Shown: positions 51,327-62,442 of the stretch, piece after piece
How the letters are laid out: each line of letters begins with the position of its first letter
Numbering within the stretch: the first letter of the stretch is position 1
NCBI GenBank assembly: GCA_025266875.1
Contig: JALLLT010000019.1
Span: 186,001-250,000, forward strand
Length of the DNA: 64,000 nucleotides
Direction: 5' to 3'
Source of the DNA: Fennellomyces sp. T-0311
Taxonomy: Eukaryota; Mucoromycota; Mucoromycetes; Mucorales; Lichtheimiaceae
Notes under the pieces: generated by a model
Databases searched by the model: none
Told to the model about the DNA's origin: nothing
What the model saw: only the letters and a program-made list of their open reading frames with translations
Made by a program: the position numbers and the translations under genes

Positions 51327-54050
51327 TTATTCCGCACTGAAATCAGAGGAGCTAGGTTCTTCATTTTGATCGGCCGACTGGACGCTGCTTGCTTCTTTCT
51401 TTGCTTGGCTGGTATCGTTTGGGTCAGCGATCTTGCGACCACGACTAAGCACCCGGACCTGATACTTGTTAACATAGGTCAAACGGTGCTTGAAGACAAG
51501 GTTCTTGGTTTTGAGAGCTTGTGTTATCTTCGGTAAGCGGAAAAAGGCACCGAAAACGTCATCGCGCCTCTCTGGCAGGCCTGCCTCTCGTTTGCTGGTG
51601 ACTTTCCCCTTGGCGCTGGTAGATGGGATCGTGTAAGTACCGGAGAATAATGTATAAAGCACATCTGCTCCAATATGGATGGAGTGATCTTTGTAGTAGA
51701 CGTCCGGGACGATCGCCCAGATATTCTGCTGCGGGACCACCAATTTAACGACAGCGTTTGTGATATAAGCCAGAGGGATGCATTCATGCACTGACAGAAT
51801 ATCCGCTTCGTCGTCATCGTCGTCTTCCGCGCTATCGTCTTGATCTGGTTCGGGGTGGTAGTATGGTCGAACTGCGTTGGCGATTTCGGCAGCAGTCTGG
51901 CACTGCTTATCTGTTAGGTCGCTCCCCTTGTAGGCTGCATCGCGAATTGCTCTGGCAGACACCTGCTTGGAGGTGATGGACAGGACTCGTTTGATAATGG
52001 CTACCAGTGCTCGAACTTGACGGGTGGTAACTTCTTTTTCTTGGGCATCTACGGAAGACTCTTCCACTTCTTCCTCGTCGGCGTCGTTGGTCTTTGTACT
52101 AATCGGATTGTCCTTGTCAAGCTTCTTGGGAAGAGTGGGATCCTGTTTGTGCTTTTCTTCTTTCTCAGCCTCCTCTTTGCTACTAAAAGCTTTTGATGAA
52201 CGGGACAGCTTGTCAAGCTTTTAGAATAACTCTGTTAGTGCGAAAAGTAAGCACACAAAAATTCTGTCGATTTACCTTCGCGACCCAGTTGTTTAGCTTT
52301 TCGAATAACATTTCGATCACAGCATCATCTCTTCCGCGAACAATCGAATTCTCAAGCTCTTTCCGGTGGTAATCTGCCTTACTCTTAGCATGTGCTATGC
52401 TGATGCACCGATCCACGGGATTGCCGGTTTCTGTCTCCTCCTTTTTTCTCTTCTCAGCTGCAATCTGTGCGAGATAACGACGGACGCGATCTGGAGCGAG
52501 CCTCAGCCGAATGAGAGCAGTTGTTAGGACTCGGAGATCCCTGTCGTGGCGCTTCCGCGACCAGAGGTTGTGTGCAGCTGTCTTGAACTCCCGAAGAGCA
52601 TTGTTCATGGCACCGTTGAAGGCTAAGTCATCCTGCTTGGTGACAACACCGGCATCCTCGATCGCCTTGCGCGATTCATGAAAAACAAATGATTCCATCT
52701 TTTCGTTCACGCTTGAACCGACGCACCCTAAGCATAAAACATAACACGTTAATTGATGGAAACGGAAAGTGTACACTGCGATGACGTACCTGACAGTATG
52801 TTCGAGAAATGTTCAAACTGATACACGCGGGCATCTTCCAACTTGTCCAGATTTGGCGGTATAGGTGACACATGGACAGCCGTTTTCGCCTCTGGTCCGA
52901 AATCAAAACCAGGTACCAGAGCTTGGATATCGAAAATTGTGTCGTCGACAACAGTACGGCACAGTCGGGCCATTCTTCCGCTGGCGATCATATCAGTCAA
53001 AGCTGATACCCCGTCGAAAGTTGTGCCATACACTGACCGACGCGCAATTTCTCGTTCTCCAATCGGTTCAAGAACCCGTGGTAGGCGATTTCCTCTCGTA
53101 AAATCGCCCGCAATGAAAACGTCATAGTTGCTGTTTCGCGTATTGAAGTGTCTTTGTTTTTGACCACTTGGCTATTTTCGTCGTCGGTTTCTTGGTCATC
53201 ACTGTTATTGGCTTCTTGATCGCTGTCCTGATAACCCATGACTTCGTCCCACGTACATGAGTCCAAGAAACCCTGTACTTTCTCATGCAGCCGATACCCT
53301 TCACTTTTGAAGTATTGAAATCGATCGTAATCTTTATAACTTTTTATCCGGTCAGCGTACCAGTTAGGAACCACGTCCATGGGATGCTGTTTTAGGATGG
53401 ATGCTTGGATCTCGTCATAGATGCGAGGAACGTTTTTTCTTTTATCGTGCTTGTTATGCAGCTTTTCTAGCATCTTGACAGCTTTTTGCTTGCTTTCCGC
53501 ACCTTTAAATGCCTCTTCAATCTCTTGACGATGGAACCGCCTGACCCCGGCCACAAACTCGCTGATGATCTGGTCTCGGGTAATATCTGTCCGAGACATT
53601 GTCACCTCTTCGTTGTCCACGTCATCCTCATCATGGCCTGTAATCGTGGCTGCAGTAGACGATGGTGGAGCTGGTGCGGGCGTTGGCTGACACTTTACCG
53701 GCTTCGGAGGCTTCAAAAGAAGTCGATATGAGTATATCATTACTTTAAATGGTTAGTCAAAAGCCAACCCTGTACTCGGGCAAGTCGCAAAGTTGGAACC
53801 ATTTGGTCTTCTCGCCAAGGTATGAGTCAGTATGCTGCAGCACACTAACAGTTGTCTTGCCAATTGGATTGATCACCTGCGCATGCTTTCTGGTGGAAAA
53901 GTAGAAAACACGCAGATTCTTTTGATGAGCAATGGCTATGAGCAACATCAACCCTTTTGCTTTAGTTGGTGGCGCGGTTCGCAAGAAAATGGTATGATCA
54001 GAGTCGCCGGAAAGCAGCCGTGTCAATGCCGTGGATTGGAGAATATCCAT
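51327..54050 (-). CDS. Fanzor-like nuclease, N-terminal half (ends at in-frame TAA)
   Basis: Five exons (53769-54050, 53034-53710, 52790-52980, 52276-52727, 51330-52217) with introns of 53-62 bp join with phases 0, 2, 1 and 0 to give 830 aa ending at a TAA. The sequence is largely helical and charged (YKDYDRFQYFKSEGYRLHEK, LWSRKRHDRDLRVLTTALIR). The last part is most informative: VHECIPLAYITNAVVKLVV and FFRLPKITQALKTKNLVFKH leading to RLTYVNKYQVRVLSRGRKI. This resembles the pre-RuvC 'F......F.f.i.TDGvsV..l' region of Fanzor1 proteins, though the TDG itself is not present. The first intron donor (GTTGGC) is weak. Read past the TAA, the frame continues into the RuvC half, so this is probably the front of one protein. 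Confidence 0.6.
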
Positions 54051-54293
54051 GCCGCTTCTTTTAAGGGCCTTGGTTGTTTTGCGCAGGTTCTAGGCACCGG
54101 GAACAAAGTTATGCAGACCACTGAAGGCGTTCTCGAGCCGGTTGGGTGAGATGGGTGGTGCTTCGATCTGTACCTCTTCCGAATGACCAAAGATCTTCTG
54201 TACAAACGTAGGATTAATAGTTGGAAAGAATGTGGTACAGTATGAAGTGCGAAACGCGAAACGCGAAAAAAGAGAGTCGACGCAAGCACGCAA

Positions 54294-56627
54294 TTGGAGG
54301 TGTATTTTATTTGGTACTTCCTTATTAAGTTAGGCTAACGTTGACATCCAAGCATTGTTACTTTCATTCGTAGTATCTATCATAATGGTCAACCCTATTG
54401 GCCATCGCTATTGTTTCAATATGCGAATGAGGCACGCGCTTCATGTATGGTATGTACGGATCAACTGTTTCTGCACATGAAATGCTATCCGCAACCAATG
54501 ATATGCATAGACGGCGCAACCCACCAGCTTCCGTTTATGTAGAATATCTCGCAGTAAAAAGCGTGACAGACACCCAGCCAGCCGTATTGACCAATCCCTA
54601 AAGGCTGTTTCAAACGCCGTTAGAACGCCTAAAAAGGGTGAGTTAACCCAATGAAGATATAAGCTTCTGACTTGACCTTCTAACTAGGTATGTTCAAGAT
54701 TTATAAGGTCAAGTTAACTGTTTTATTTCGTTCGAGATAACAAGGGCATTTATAGGTTTCTGTGAAAACCCGGACTGTGAATAAAGTGAGCAGTGCCGGA
54801 AGTACAATGCGAGATAAGTTGGAAGTACAACTAGTAAAATCCGAGCGCGGAAAAAGATAATCGAGGGTGCAGATGCATCATATAATAGAATAGAGGCCAA
54901 CAACAAAGGCTAAATGCGTAAATGGTACCATGAACGGAAAGGGACCGAGACATTTCCTTACAACATAGTTCAAACATTTTTTATTTCTAGTCGTAATTAG
55001 CATATATCCCTGTAGGGCATGGTTGCTGACTAGTTGCGGTACGTAGTTTGAGATATCAAGAGGAAAGCATACAGAATACAATGAATTGTAAGGGAAATGA
55101 GGACTAAGCTAGAATTTGCTGGTAGGATTTTTCGAGTGAACGCCCTTGTGGCCCTGGTGAGGAGTAACGGAGAGTAGAGAGAAACTAGATAGGGGATCTA
55201 GTGGACTCAGCGGAAAACAGGACAGTCAACAGATATTATAGATTTCAAGGATCGTGCGGCATTAAAAACTCTTGATTGTGCTGAGGTAGGATTCGAACTG
55301 CAGACCTTCTCTTTTACGAGACAGACGCTCTACCAACTTGGGTTGGGGGTTTCGCCCCTCCTTACAACATATGTCTTTCTTTTGTACATATTTAACCCAA
55401 ATACACATATACACAGATAAAATGACCATGCTAGTATGTCTTTACGAAAGGTACACAGATCGACGTAATTATATCAAAGGAAAGGCACCTATACGTCTCC
55501 CATCCATTCAGACAATTCTAAAGACAAACACCAACTAAACTGCTGCCGGTTATTTCAATATACAGAAAGGTAGAAAAGCATAGAACGTTACATTACCAAA
55601 TAAAGACGCTCAATCCATACCGAATTTTCAGCGATACCTTTTTTTTTTAGCTCGCTTTCGTATTTTTTATATCTTATAATCCACCTCACAAGTCCCAATC
55701 TTTCAGTCATACGAGTAGCCGTATGTGTAAAATGGTATTGCTAAATCTCATCAGCTTTACATAATGGATGAGAATACTCGTACGTATCACTCTGACGCAG
55801 CCATATGAAATTTATATTCTCGCGAAAGCAAATATGTCGGACAATGCTGTCAGTTGATATTTGATCTGTTTAGTATCGCTACATTGTCACTTCGTTTAGC
55901 ATGTTATACTCTGATTTTTTTTTTTGCCGAGTAATAATAATATATGTGAACGTCAGACACAATATTCAACTGAGGTTTTGTATATCGGGAGAGCCTTTCC
56001 ATGGAAATACGTGGTCATATTGTTCGTATCTATCCATGGTAACTGGGTGTGAGACAGCGCTACATGAGACAACAGTACATAAGGTAACCTATTCAGCCCA
56101 GTGTACCATCACTGATGGTGTTATTATTATGGTATATGGATCATGAAATATCCTTGATAATCAGTTGCTCACAAGTATGACTACGTATACATAGTAACCT
56201 ATGTCATATAAAAAAACTGCGATATGCAGTGTTAGTAAAGCACATAAAATGGGCCCTATGGTCTACAGAGTCCAACCAAAAGAACATGAGGTACCAATTT
56301 TAGACCATGGGATAGCGAATCGGAACGGTTAGCCTAACCGTAATGGATGGCCACCTAAAGTGACCATACACAAGAATAAAACTGTGGCCCAGTCTTCGAG
56401 TATCAAATTATAGTAATCCGGATAACTTCGTTAAGCTATACGAAGAACGAAGGTAAACATTACAAAGTAGCAAAGCATACGAACATGGTTGGAAAGCATA
56501 TAGAACACGCATACACGTTTACAATATGAAACGCTCGTAAAGCTTGTTGTCAAAGGTACATGTTACACTGACAACGTTGTAGACAAAGGAACACAGAAGT
56601 TTAGGGATTTCACTCATTACTTCGAAT
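54294..56627. other. AT-rich gene-poor region
   Basis: No protein gene seen; a tRNA-like relic lies inside (listed separately). The rest is short unsupported ORFs and homopolymer tracts. Confidence 0.4.
55273..55339 (-). pseudogene. tRNA-Thr(CGT)-like relic, possibly the head of a SINE
   Basis: On the minus strand an A-box-like AAGTTGGTAGAGCG is followed by an anticodon-loop-like CTCGTAA, an AGGTC variable segment and the B-box-like AGTTCGAATCC. A CAGCAC acceptor-like 3' side and a TTTTT tract about 10 bp further on complete it. The 5' acceptor strand and the 5' D-stem do not pair, and the T-stem and anticodon stem are mismatched, so a functional tRNA is unlikely. A polymerase III promoter relic or SINE head is the better reading. 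Confidence 0.5.
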
Positions 56628-57404
56628 GTGAAGCGGAAGGAAAGCGATGTAAGAACAAAAGCTATAAAAAGGCAAACAAAAACGGGTGTTCATCGTTATC
56701 TTGCACCTTGTGAACTTTTTCTTAGACACCCATTTCACCTACCAAGAGACAAAATGGACAATTGCACTGACATGACACGTCAGTTGTTGTGCTTTGAGCG
56801 CGAGGACAAGCATTACTGCAACTCTTCTGTGACCTGTATTCCTCATCTTCCTTCTCCCAATCCTCTTGCGCAGCAAACCACCTCGCACCAAGACGATGAC
56901 GATCGTCCAGGTCGTCCTGTCTATCCCAGCCCTCCACCTCCACCACCTCCAAGTCCTTCGCGCTCTTGTTCTTTTTCTTCAAATTACCGGAAGCCTCGGC
57001 CAGAGAATCCTCGACCACCACTACGACCTGATGATTCGCTTCAATATGATGGTCCTAAAGGCATTATGTATCCTCAACTTGCTCATCCTACAAGGAAGTC
57101 CGGTCCTTGCAAAGATGCTCGTTACTCTTCAGGCCTTGCGCATCGATGGTGTGAAAATGCTCTTCCTGATGATGATCCCGACCCTAGACCTGATGGCCCT
57201 AGCCGTGAACCGGGTCCGAAGCGTCGATGGTGTGGAAATGTTCTTCCTGATGATGATCTTCACCGTCTTCATATTTGCTTTTCCAATCCCGATCCTCGAC
57301 CTGATCAACCCAGCCGTGAACCGGGTCCGAAACGTCGATGGTGCCATGATACTCCTCGACTTCTTTTCACAGATCATCTGCCTAGCTTCGTCACCTGTGC
57401 GTAG
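56628..57404 (+). CDS. Proline-rich protein with internal RWC repeats, unknown function
   Basis: A single ORF of 258 codons; the ATG at 56754 (aaaATGG context) is an alternative start giving 216 aa. A Pro run (SPPPPPPPSPSRS) is followed by an imperfect repeat in which DPRPDGPSREPGPKRRWCGN and DPRPDQPSREPGPKRRWCHD recur, preceded by a third related unit AHRWCENALPDDDPDP. The repeat is visible at DNA level too (units of roughly 87 and 117 bp). No signal peptide, membrane helix or known domain is seen. Repeat expansion in a low-complexity secreted or cell-wall-type protein is possible, as is a chance ORF over a minisatellite. Confidence 0.45.
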   Translation: MKRKESDVRTKAIKRQTKTGVHRYLAPCELFLRHPFHLPRDKMDNCTDMTRQLLCFEREDKHYCNSSVTCIPHLPSPNPLAQQTTSHQDDDDRPGRPVYPSPPPPPPPSPSRSCSFSSNYRKPRPENPRPPLRPDDSLQYDGPKGIMYPQLAHPTRKSGPCKDARYSSGLAHRWCENALPDDDPDPRPDGPSREPGPKRRWCGNVLPDDDLHRLHICFSNPDPRPDQPSREPGPKRRWCHDTPRLLFTDHLPSFVTCA

Positions 57405-58611
57405 CTTGGACACATAATTGCATGGATATACCAAAAGATCAACTAAAACCATAAAAGCCAGCCGAAAAAAGTAGAAAACTGCCATAAAAGATTACCCCAA
57501 AAAGGTAAGCTTTAATGCAAGTTGTAAATTTCAATGTTCTGATCTCGCTTTTAACAGTCAGTGACATCCTACCTTCAGTTTCATCTTCACTCCCATCGCT
57601 TCACTTTCAGACATTCGGTCCATAACTGCAGCTCTTGATGTGCTGTTGCATAGAAATCTGGACTTCAATTCATTAGCAAATAAAAAAAATGTATCCATGT
57701 AACTTGTTCGCGATCTCCGTTTATATCAATATTATCTTTATATATAGCAGCACGCAGCGCAGCGAGAATCTAAAAAACGCTATACCACAAGGTACCGATT
57801 TAAAAAGTAATAGCCAGCGATTAAAACATGCCTTCAGATGCTTTGGTAGCTAGAAAGACGTGTCTATTGGTAGCACAAAATGCATCTAATACAACGAACA
57901 AGCAGCAAAGGAGATTTCGCTCTTCTCGACGAACGTTTCCAAGCGTATGGCAATCTACCAACTTACGGCTGGGCTGCGAGTATGCTGCTAAAGCTGCCAA
58001 AGAAACGAATGAAGCCTATGGTGAGACGCTGCCATTTCCCTTGTCAAAATTCAAAAGATAAAATGGACTATAGGCGAACCTTGTTCTGTCAGAAGAGCGA
58101 AAATGCCAAATGATAAAGTCAGTGAGGCTTAAGAAGACTGCTATTATTACCATGAGGGTTCCTTCAATTAATAAAGATGCTTATCGCTGCAGAGCCTTTA
58201 TTATTCCGCAGTGTTCATGTTAATGACGTGCGCTTCTTATGGCAGAGAATCGGGAATAAGGAGTGAGTCAATAGGAAGGACGTATGGTGGCAATGACTAA
58301 ATAAACTTTTGCTCATGTAATTGGATACAACAACCACGTGGATACATGTTTATTGTTGCGAGAGGAATACTCTCAAGAGGTATTATCCTCATGACACTGC
58401 TTATTGATTTGAAAGTCATTATCACTATACAAATGAATCGGTGCATATATCGGGCCTTTATCGATAATTTTGTAAGCTTTTTTGGCTCACCTACTCTCGT
58501 ACGTTTACTACGCATATTTTGATCTGACTTGTTTTATATCATGGCTTGATGTACAGAGTTACATCCAGCCACTAAAGATTCTTTTTTTTTGATGTAGACA
58601 CAAACAGCAAA
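57405..58611. other. Intergenic region
   Basis: Two overlapping small ORFs (57828-58061 and 57880-58113) in different frames cannot both be real, and neither has a recognised domain. The remainder is AT-rich. Confidence 0.4.
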
Positions 58612-60339
58612 CTAATCTAATATCTGCACATTCTTGATATGACGACGTAACAAACGGATCCGCTCGTCCGAAACCATAGATTGAACATTCCTTCTAAGCA
58701 AAGTTAAATGATTCAAGGACTTGAAACTGGCGACAATCTGGACACCACTATCACCAAACAACATCGTTCCCAGACTAAGTCGAGTCAACTGAACCAGGTG
58801 CTGAGCTGCCAAAAGCAGAAAGTCGTCGAATTCTTGAATGTTGAGATCAAAATTGAGGTCATGAATTGCCAACTGTTCCAACTGGGATATCGTTGCAATG
58901 CGAAACAGGACATCCGATACGCATCCGTTGCAGCTGTGAATGTCCAATTCACGCAAACAACTGGACTGTTCGAGCAGTCGCAGGAACGCGTCGCCGCCGA
59001 TTCCGAAACGTAAGAGTCGCAAGCAGGTTAATCGAGGCAGGCGTGCGATGGCATTGTAAATGGCTGCGGTATCGACTCCATCACTGTAGTCGTAGAACTC
59101 CTGCAGTACAAGCGTTTCGATGGATGCGTTGGCCAATAGCATGGTGGGAAGATGTGTACGGATAAAGTGCATGGGCTTGTTCTCGGTGTTGATTTGCAGA
59201 TAGGTCAAGTTTGGCAAGGTGAAGGATGCGAATTGGTGCCAAGCATGGAACGGCGCGCCGTCTACCGGTGCGAGACACAGTGTACGAAGCGTGTCTTGAC
59301 AGTGTTGGAACCGTGCGAGGAGCGGCAGCGGCGAGAATAGATAGTGTAGGACCAGGCAATGGAGGCGATCGGCTTTGTGGCCATCCTGCAATCGTACTTG
59401 TATTGCTTTGGTATAGTATCCCACGAAACAGTCCTGGTTCGTGATGATGCGAGATAGATTCGGACAATGGCTTCCGATCACCGGTATGATGCTGTCCTCG
59501 ACATTGCAGTCCAAGGCAAAATCGCGCAAGTGGGGCGAGTTGCGGAATATCGGTTCCAGATCATGCAGGCTGATGGTCAAGTCGTCAATGCTGAGGTAGA
59601 CGTTGGTCAATTGTGTTGTGCGGGACAGTACGCGATCGATCACATTGTAGCCGGTGATCTTGAGCGTGGTCAAGTTCGGACAAGCTGACAAGATGCGCTT
59701 TAACGATATTCCCGGCTTTTCGAACCGACGCTCGACCACCAGTTCGGTCAGCTGTGGAACATTGGACAATGCATCATACAACCGTTCGCATATCGTGTCA
59801 ATATCATACTTGCCGTTCAACCGCACCAGCAACCCCTTTACCATTACTTTTTGCAAAGCATCATTAGAACTGCAGCCAAATGCCTCCTCCTCCTCCTATA
59901 ACTTACGGTATTGGATATGAACGGACAGCGATTTCAGATGGCTGAAATTGCGTGTTTGGAGGAGATGTATGTCGTTTGTGAGTTGGGACGGTACGCCAGT
60001 GAGAAAGAGCGCGTGGACATGATGCGATACGGGCAGTTTATGCAGGATGGATGAGGAGTGGATGGTATGCCATGGGTCGGGGCATTGGAGTAGCGTGTTG
60101 CGCCAGGTACGGCTGACCTGGACGCATTGATATGCGGTTTCGATGGGAATGTATGAAAAGATACGGGATAGGATTTCGTACGGACTGGAGGCAACGATAT
60201 CGACGTTGCGCGCAGCGTCAGCGGATTCATGATTGTCCTTGAATGAATTCAACGGTTTGGCAGACGGCGAATGACGCGTTTTGGAGCATGTGGGATTGTT
60301 TTGAGGGCGAGATGGACTGGCCATGTTGCGACAATGCAA
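58612..60339 (-). CDS. F-box/LRR protein
   Basis: Two exons (59907-60339 and 58612-59846) joined across a 60-bp intron in phase 1 give 555 aa. The acceptor is caaaaag|TAATGG, 15 nt after a CTAAT branch site; the nearer ctgcag gives a stop. The F-box near residues 50-95 is ASSPYEILSRIFSYIPIETA and QVSRTWRNTLLQCPDPW. The remainder is leucine-rich repeats (PQLTELVVERRFEKPGISL, LPRLTCLRLLRFGIGGDAFL). It lacks the TPR part of the related gene at 46-48 kb. Likely a substrate receptor of an SCF ubiquitin ligase; substrates unknown. Such genes are expanded in Mucorales. The start could also be the second ATG (MASPSRPQ), five codons in. Confidence 0.88.
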
Positions 60340-60467
60340 TCATGCAGCCAGACTAAAAAAAGGGGGTGGCACCAGCATTCACTCAAAGGAATCTTTATAA
60401 AGATATAAACAATTATACAAAACACTGTATACAAAACTATATATATATATGTATGTATGCATGTACG

Positions 60468-61994
60468 TTATCGCTGACTCGACTTGTACATTTCATCGTA
60501 CACCGACTGGAGTCTACTCCTGTCGATGGTGGCGATGTAATAGGTGCCGCCGTTGTTGGTCCAACTGACGGCTTCTGAGAAGTATTCAAATTCCTCAACG
60601 CGCAGGATGGATTCGGGCATATGGAACGTCCGCTGGTTGATCTTGTGACTTTTGGGAACAAATGACTTGAGGGATATAATCTTGGTGCCCTCCTTCAGAT
60701 CCAAGAACAGCTGTGCCAATCGATGATTGGTCTGCGAATCAAAGGCGTAGTTGTTGACCAGCAGCACGTCTGCCCTGGTCAGTGTTTGATGCATCGTGCT
60801 TGATCCGAGATCCAAAAAGTCGCCGTGTCGAAAATGGATCTTTCCCGTCGGTAATCGCCAAGCTCTGCAAAAAATGACCCCCATTCAGTTTTCAAACGTT
60901 TCATTTTCTTTTTCGTATTCGATTGGAGGCCTTACTTCATCCGCGCCGCATATTCTTTCAGTTGTCGCTTGGCAAATTTGCAAGGCACTTCCATGATTTC
61001 AATTCCGTACGCTTCGCACCCCGTTTGCGCCGCCACTTGTAATACCACATTGCCGATGCCGCATCCCATATCCATAAACACGCTGTGTGAATTGACTTTG
61101 GTCTTTTGGAGGAACTCCTTGACCAAGATCGGGTTGATTTCACCATACACATTATTTGAAAAGGCTATCGTCATGAGTCACAGGATGTAGATAGACATGC
61201 GCAGCAGAGAAGGCGACTTACCTTGATAGTTGTTGAGCGCATCCGCCTGCGGCGCGACAGTTCGACTGTAAACCTGGTAGAGAATATGACACGCCAATTC
61301 ATAACTGGGATGGCGCATTGCTTTGGCATTCTTGCTGATTTCACCCTTGACTTTGAGGTCCTTGATGACCTTGTTAAAGTCATGGACGGCTTGAATGAAA
61401 CCCGGGCCATGGCGACGATTTCGATGCTTGGTTAGGTTTCTCATGATACCCTGCGAGTCGTCACCCAGCAGCTCTTGCTGTTCGGGCGTCAGGTAGCATT
61501 CGTAGATGAAATAAGCGGACCGGATCAAATCAGTGATTGGATTGTATTCGTCCTTATCCTCTTCTTCGGGTTGCGGTGTTTTGCTGGTGTTTTTCACGAC
61601 AGGTCGCAGTAACAAGAAACTGCCCTTTGCGTCAAGTTACCGAGCACAGACACGCCGTATCTTTTTGATCCTTACCTTTCGCTGTCACCTGGGTATTCCA
61701 ATGGCGCATGAAGGTTGGGGTCGCCGACAGGAGACGCCCGAGAATCATTGGATTCCTCGCCATTGGAGAAATCTTGAAAGCATTAGTGTTTGAATGGAAC
61801 ACGCAGGTCCCCAAAAAATTACATGGTTTGTACTTGGATTGGGATGCTCGAACAATACGCTCGGAACTAATCATTTTCGGCTTGGGCTTGTCCTCTTTGA
61901 GCCTTTTCTCCGGAGCCGTGGTGGACTGCGACAGTCGCCGCTTCACGGCGGTTGGTTCGTGACGCTTCATTTCCGTGCGGACTACAGTGTTCAT
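60468..61994 (-). CDS. DOT1: Histone H3-K79 methyltransferase Dot1
   Basis: Five exons (61823-61994, 61676-61772, 61222-61619, 60936-61164, 60468-60864) give 430 aa with consistent phases. A basic N-terminus (MKRHEPTAVKRRLSQ) and linker lead to the helical pre-domain (NPITDLIRSAYFIYECYL). The catalytic core has NNVYGEINPILVKEFL, the AdoMet motif DMGCGIGNVVLQVAA near residue 254, GIEIMEVPCKFAKRQL and the substrate motif NNYAFD. The FNP-like end WTNNGGTYYIATIDRSRL completes it. Dot1 methylates lysine 79 in the nucleosome core and acts in silencing and the DNA-damage checkpoint. The acceptor of exon 3 was set at gggcag|TTTCTTG because the alternative AG breaks the frame. Confidence 0.95.
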
Positions 61995-62442
61995 TGCGAC
62001 AAGAAAAAAAAGAAATCGTTCTGCGGTTTTGAAACAGGAGTAGTGAAAAAAGTCAAGAAAAAGAGAGAGAACTGGCCATGTACCACCATTATTTTTAACG
62101 CAGGCCGGCGCTTGAATTTGTTCATGTTGGCTTTTTCGTTTTGATCGATCACTTTAGTGTCGCACATGCACGCATTTGCCTTTGGTACAATAGAAAAACT
62201 TTATCTTTATTAATTCAGCCATCGTCCCGAGCCGCTCTGTGCCATCGACTTGCCGCATTGGCTCGCAATCTGCTGCTGCCATTGTTTTCATACCAGGCTC
62301 TATTTTATATATATATATATTTTATTTTTACGTATGGTGTTATAGCAACGTCACGGCCAGACATCAAATCGGAAAACGTGCGTTCGCTTATCGGCATAGC
62401 AGATTCTCTATTTCTTTTTTCTTTTTCCCACCAACCATAACA
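61995..62442. promoter_or_regulatory. Shared divergent promoter region (DOT1 / EDC3)
   Basis: About 450 bp between two divergent genes with no coding signal; a TATA-like run (tatatatatatatttta) lies about 125 bp before the EDC3 start. No specific regulator site identified. Confidence 0.35.

Larger units (their letters stand above)
49926..54293 (-). mobile_element. Fanzor-like (eukaryotic TnpB) insertion
   Basis: About 4.4 kb of minus-strand coding sequence flanked by AT-rich gene-poor DNA carries a TnpB/Fanzor-type nuclease. The ancestral frame seems to reach up to 54293, since an ORF at 54090-54293 is in frame with the main exon 1 and separated from it by a single TAG. I found no convincing terminal inverted repeats or target duplications, so the element ends are undefined and the outer limits given are only those of the coding sequence. 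Nothing else typical of a carrier transposon (DDE, Helitron, Crypton) is recognisable here. Confidence 0.6.

Noticed and set aside
50426..51369. Plus-strand ORFs across the Fanzor-like region
   Set aside because: Low-complexity shadows (Phe/Ser-rich) of the Lys/Glu-rich minus-strand coding sequence.
55273..55339. Functional tRNA-Thr gene
   Set aside because: Acceptor 5' strand, D-stem, anticodon stem and T-stem do not pair; kept only as a relic.
57828..58113. Two overlapping small ORFs starting MPSDALVARK and MHLIQRTSSK
   Set aside because: Different frames of the same DNA and neither recognisable; at most a relic.
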